Program-made: the position numbers and the translations under genes
Notes under the pieces: generated by a model
Told to the model about the DNA's origin: nothing
The model's database searches: none
Seen by the model: the letters and a program-made list of their open reading frames with translations, nothing else
Origin: Bacillota bacterium
GTDB lineage: Bacteria; Bacillota_I; Bacilli_A; Acholeplasmatales; Acholeplasmataceae
Reading direction: 5' to 3'
Assembly: GCA_023431045.1 (NCBI GenBank)
Contig: JAEYXZ010000112.1
Location: forward strand, 1-31,800
DNA length: 31,800 bases
Shown: positions 31,313-31,800 of the stretch, piece by piece
Position numbering within the stretch: position 1 is the stretch's first letter
Layout: every line of letters begins with the position of its first letter

Positions 31313-31800
31313 GATGGAATTCCTCTTTCTTCATATTTTTTTCGATTAGTTCAATTCTTTGTTGAGTTGCATCAAATGTATTGAATTTTTCAGGAGGGTT
31401 ATTAAATACGTAATCTATTAGTGCATCTTTTTTCATTGTCGCGACATGTAGTCTAGTGTCTGATGAAGCATAATAGAGATAAATGATTCCATCTTTTTCG
31501 ATAGCACCATTGGCAAACAATACATTTGATACATCACCAATACGCTCATTCTCAATCGGTGCCATAAAGTATCCAGAAGGTTTTGCAATCAGTTTGAATG
31601 GATTAGCTAAATCGGTTGCGAATGTGTAGAGCACATATCTTAATCCGGCTGCTGTATTTCTCACACCGTGAGCAATATGAATCCATCCTTGATTGGTTTT
31701 AATAGGTACCGCTCCACCACCATTCTTTGTTTCATAAATGGTGTGGTAGATTCGTTGATCAATTAATGTTTCTTGATCAATGATAGGGTTTGTCATATCC
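31302..31800 (-). CDS. GH130 family beta-mannoside phosphorylase, C-terminal part (gene runs off the right edge)
   Basis: The frame is open to the last base, so the 5' half is outside the window; the ATG at 31796 is not the start. The visible part shows the GH130 ending: GGGAVPIKTNQGWIHIAHGV, RYVLYTFATDLANPFKLIAKPSG, then GDVSNVLFANGAIEKDGIIYLYYASSDTRLHVAT. These match the GxGxPPI...GWL..YHG, GDV.NVVFP.G and YYG.AD blocks of GH130. Such enzymes phosphorolyse beta-1,4-mannosides to mannose-1-phosphate in the cytosol. Substrate (mannosyl-glucose or mannooligosaccharide) cannot be told from this half. It leads the operon with the lipoprotein and mannanase. Confidence 0.88.
   Translation of the reverse strand, partial: DMTNPIIDQETLIDQRIYHTIYETKNGGGAVPIKTNQGWIHIAHGVRNTAAGLRYVLYTFATDLANPFKLIAKPSGYFMAPIENERIGDVSNVLFANGAIEKDGIIYLYYASSDTRLHVATMKKDALIDYVFNNPPEKFNTFDATQQRIELIEKNMKKEEFHHEK

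Noticed and set aside
1..31800. CRISPR array, insertion sequence, phage or integration site
   Set aside because: No regularly spaced repeats, transposase, integrase or flanking direct repeats were found; gene order and composition look uniformly chromosomal.

Overview
The window looks like chromosome from an Acholeplasma-type mollicute or close relative. It is AT-rich, with compact, overlapping gene strings almost all on the minus strand. It uses the standard genetic code: Trp is TGG throughout, and UGA terminates tdk, tadA, rnfD, both rnfG genes and the fatC-type permease, often inside ATGA stop/start overlaps. UGA-as-stop excludes Mycoplasma/Spiroplasma-type code 4. It has many lipoproteins, bL31 of the zinc-free type, and SRP RNA just downstream of tadA as in Bacillus. 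The species cannot be named from this sequence.

Layout, read in minus-strand transcription order (right to left). (1) 31800-27621: a beta-mannan module with the 3' part of a GH130 phosphorylase, a carbohydrate-binding-like lipoprotein and a membrane-anchored GH5-type mannanase, closed by a strong terminator. (2) 27488-23974: one-carbon genes fhs (with an in-frame UGA) and folD, then a membrane-anchored glycerophosphodiesterase. (3) 23928-19340: plus-strand osmC diverges from an iron operon (IsdG-type heme monooxygenase plus a FatDCEB/YclNOPQ-like siderophore ABC transporter), sharing one symmetric promoter/operator. (4) 19234-17305: ppa, a YebC-family gene and a small membrane protein. (5) 17090-8412: glyA followed by rnfC-rnfD-rnfG-rnfG-rnfE-rnfA-apbE, a NusG-domain-II protein and a Gx-transporter family protein. 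(6) 8402-1407: a consensus promoter driving rpmE2, then tdk, tadA, SRP RNA, a membrane protein, tkt, mnmG, rsmG and a DUF951 gene. (7) 1262-1: a DUF4349 lipoprotein, tRNA-Tyr, and the promoter and boxA-like leader of an rRNA operon whose 16S gene should lie just beyond the left edge.

The most interesting system is the Rnf-derived cluster. It has no rnfB, and both RnfA and RnfE lack every cysteine, including the ligands of the intramembrane [2Fe-2S] cluster. RnfC keeps two complete 4Fe-4S motifs and its NADH/FMN region, RnfD keeps its flavinylation motif, and two enlarged RnfG proteins follow. With a dedicated ApbE and EetA/EetB-like genes at the end, this suggests a ferredoxin-independent, flavin-only route from NADH to the outer face of the membrane. 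That function is inference. The gene losses and missing residues are read directly from the sequence.
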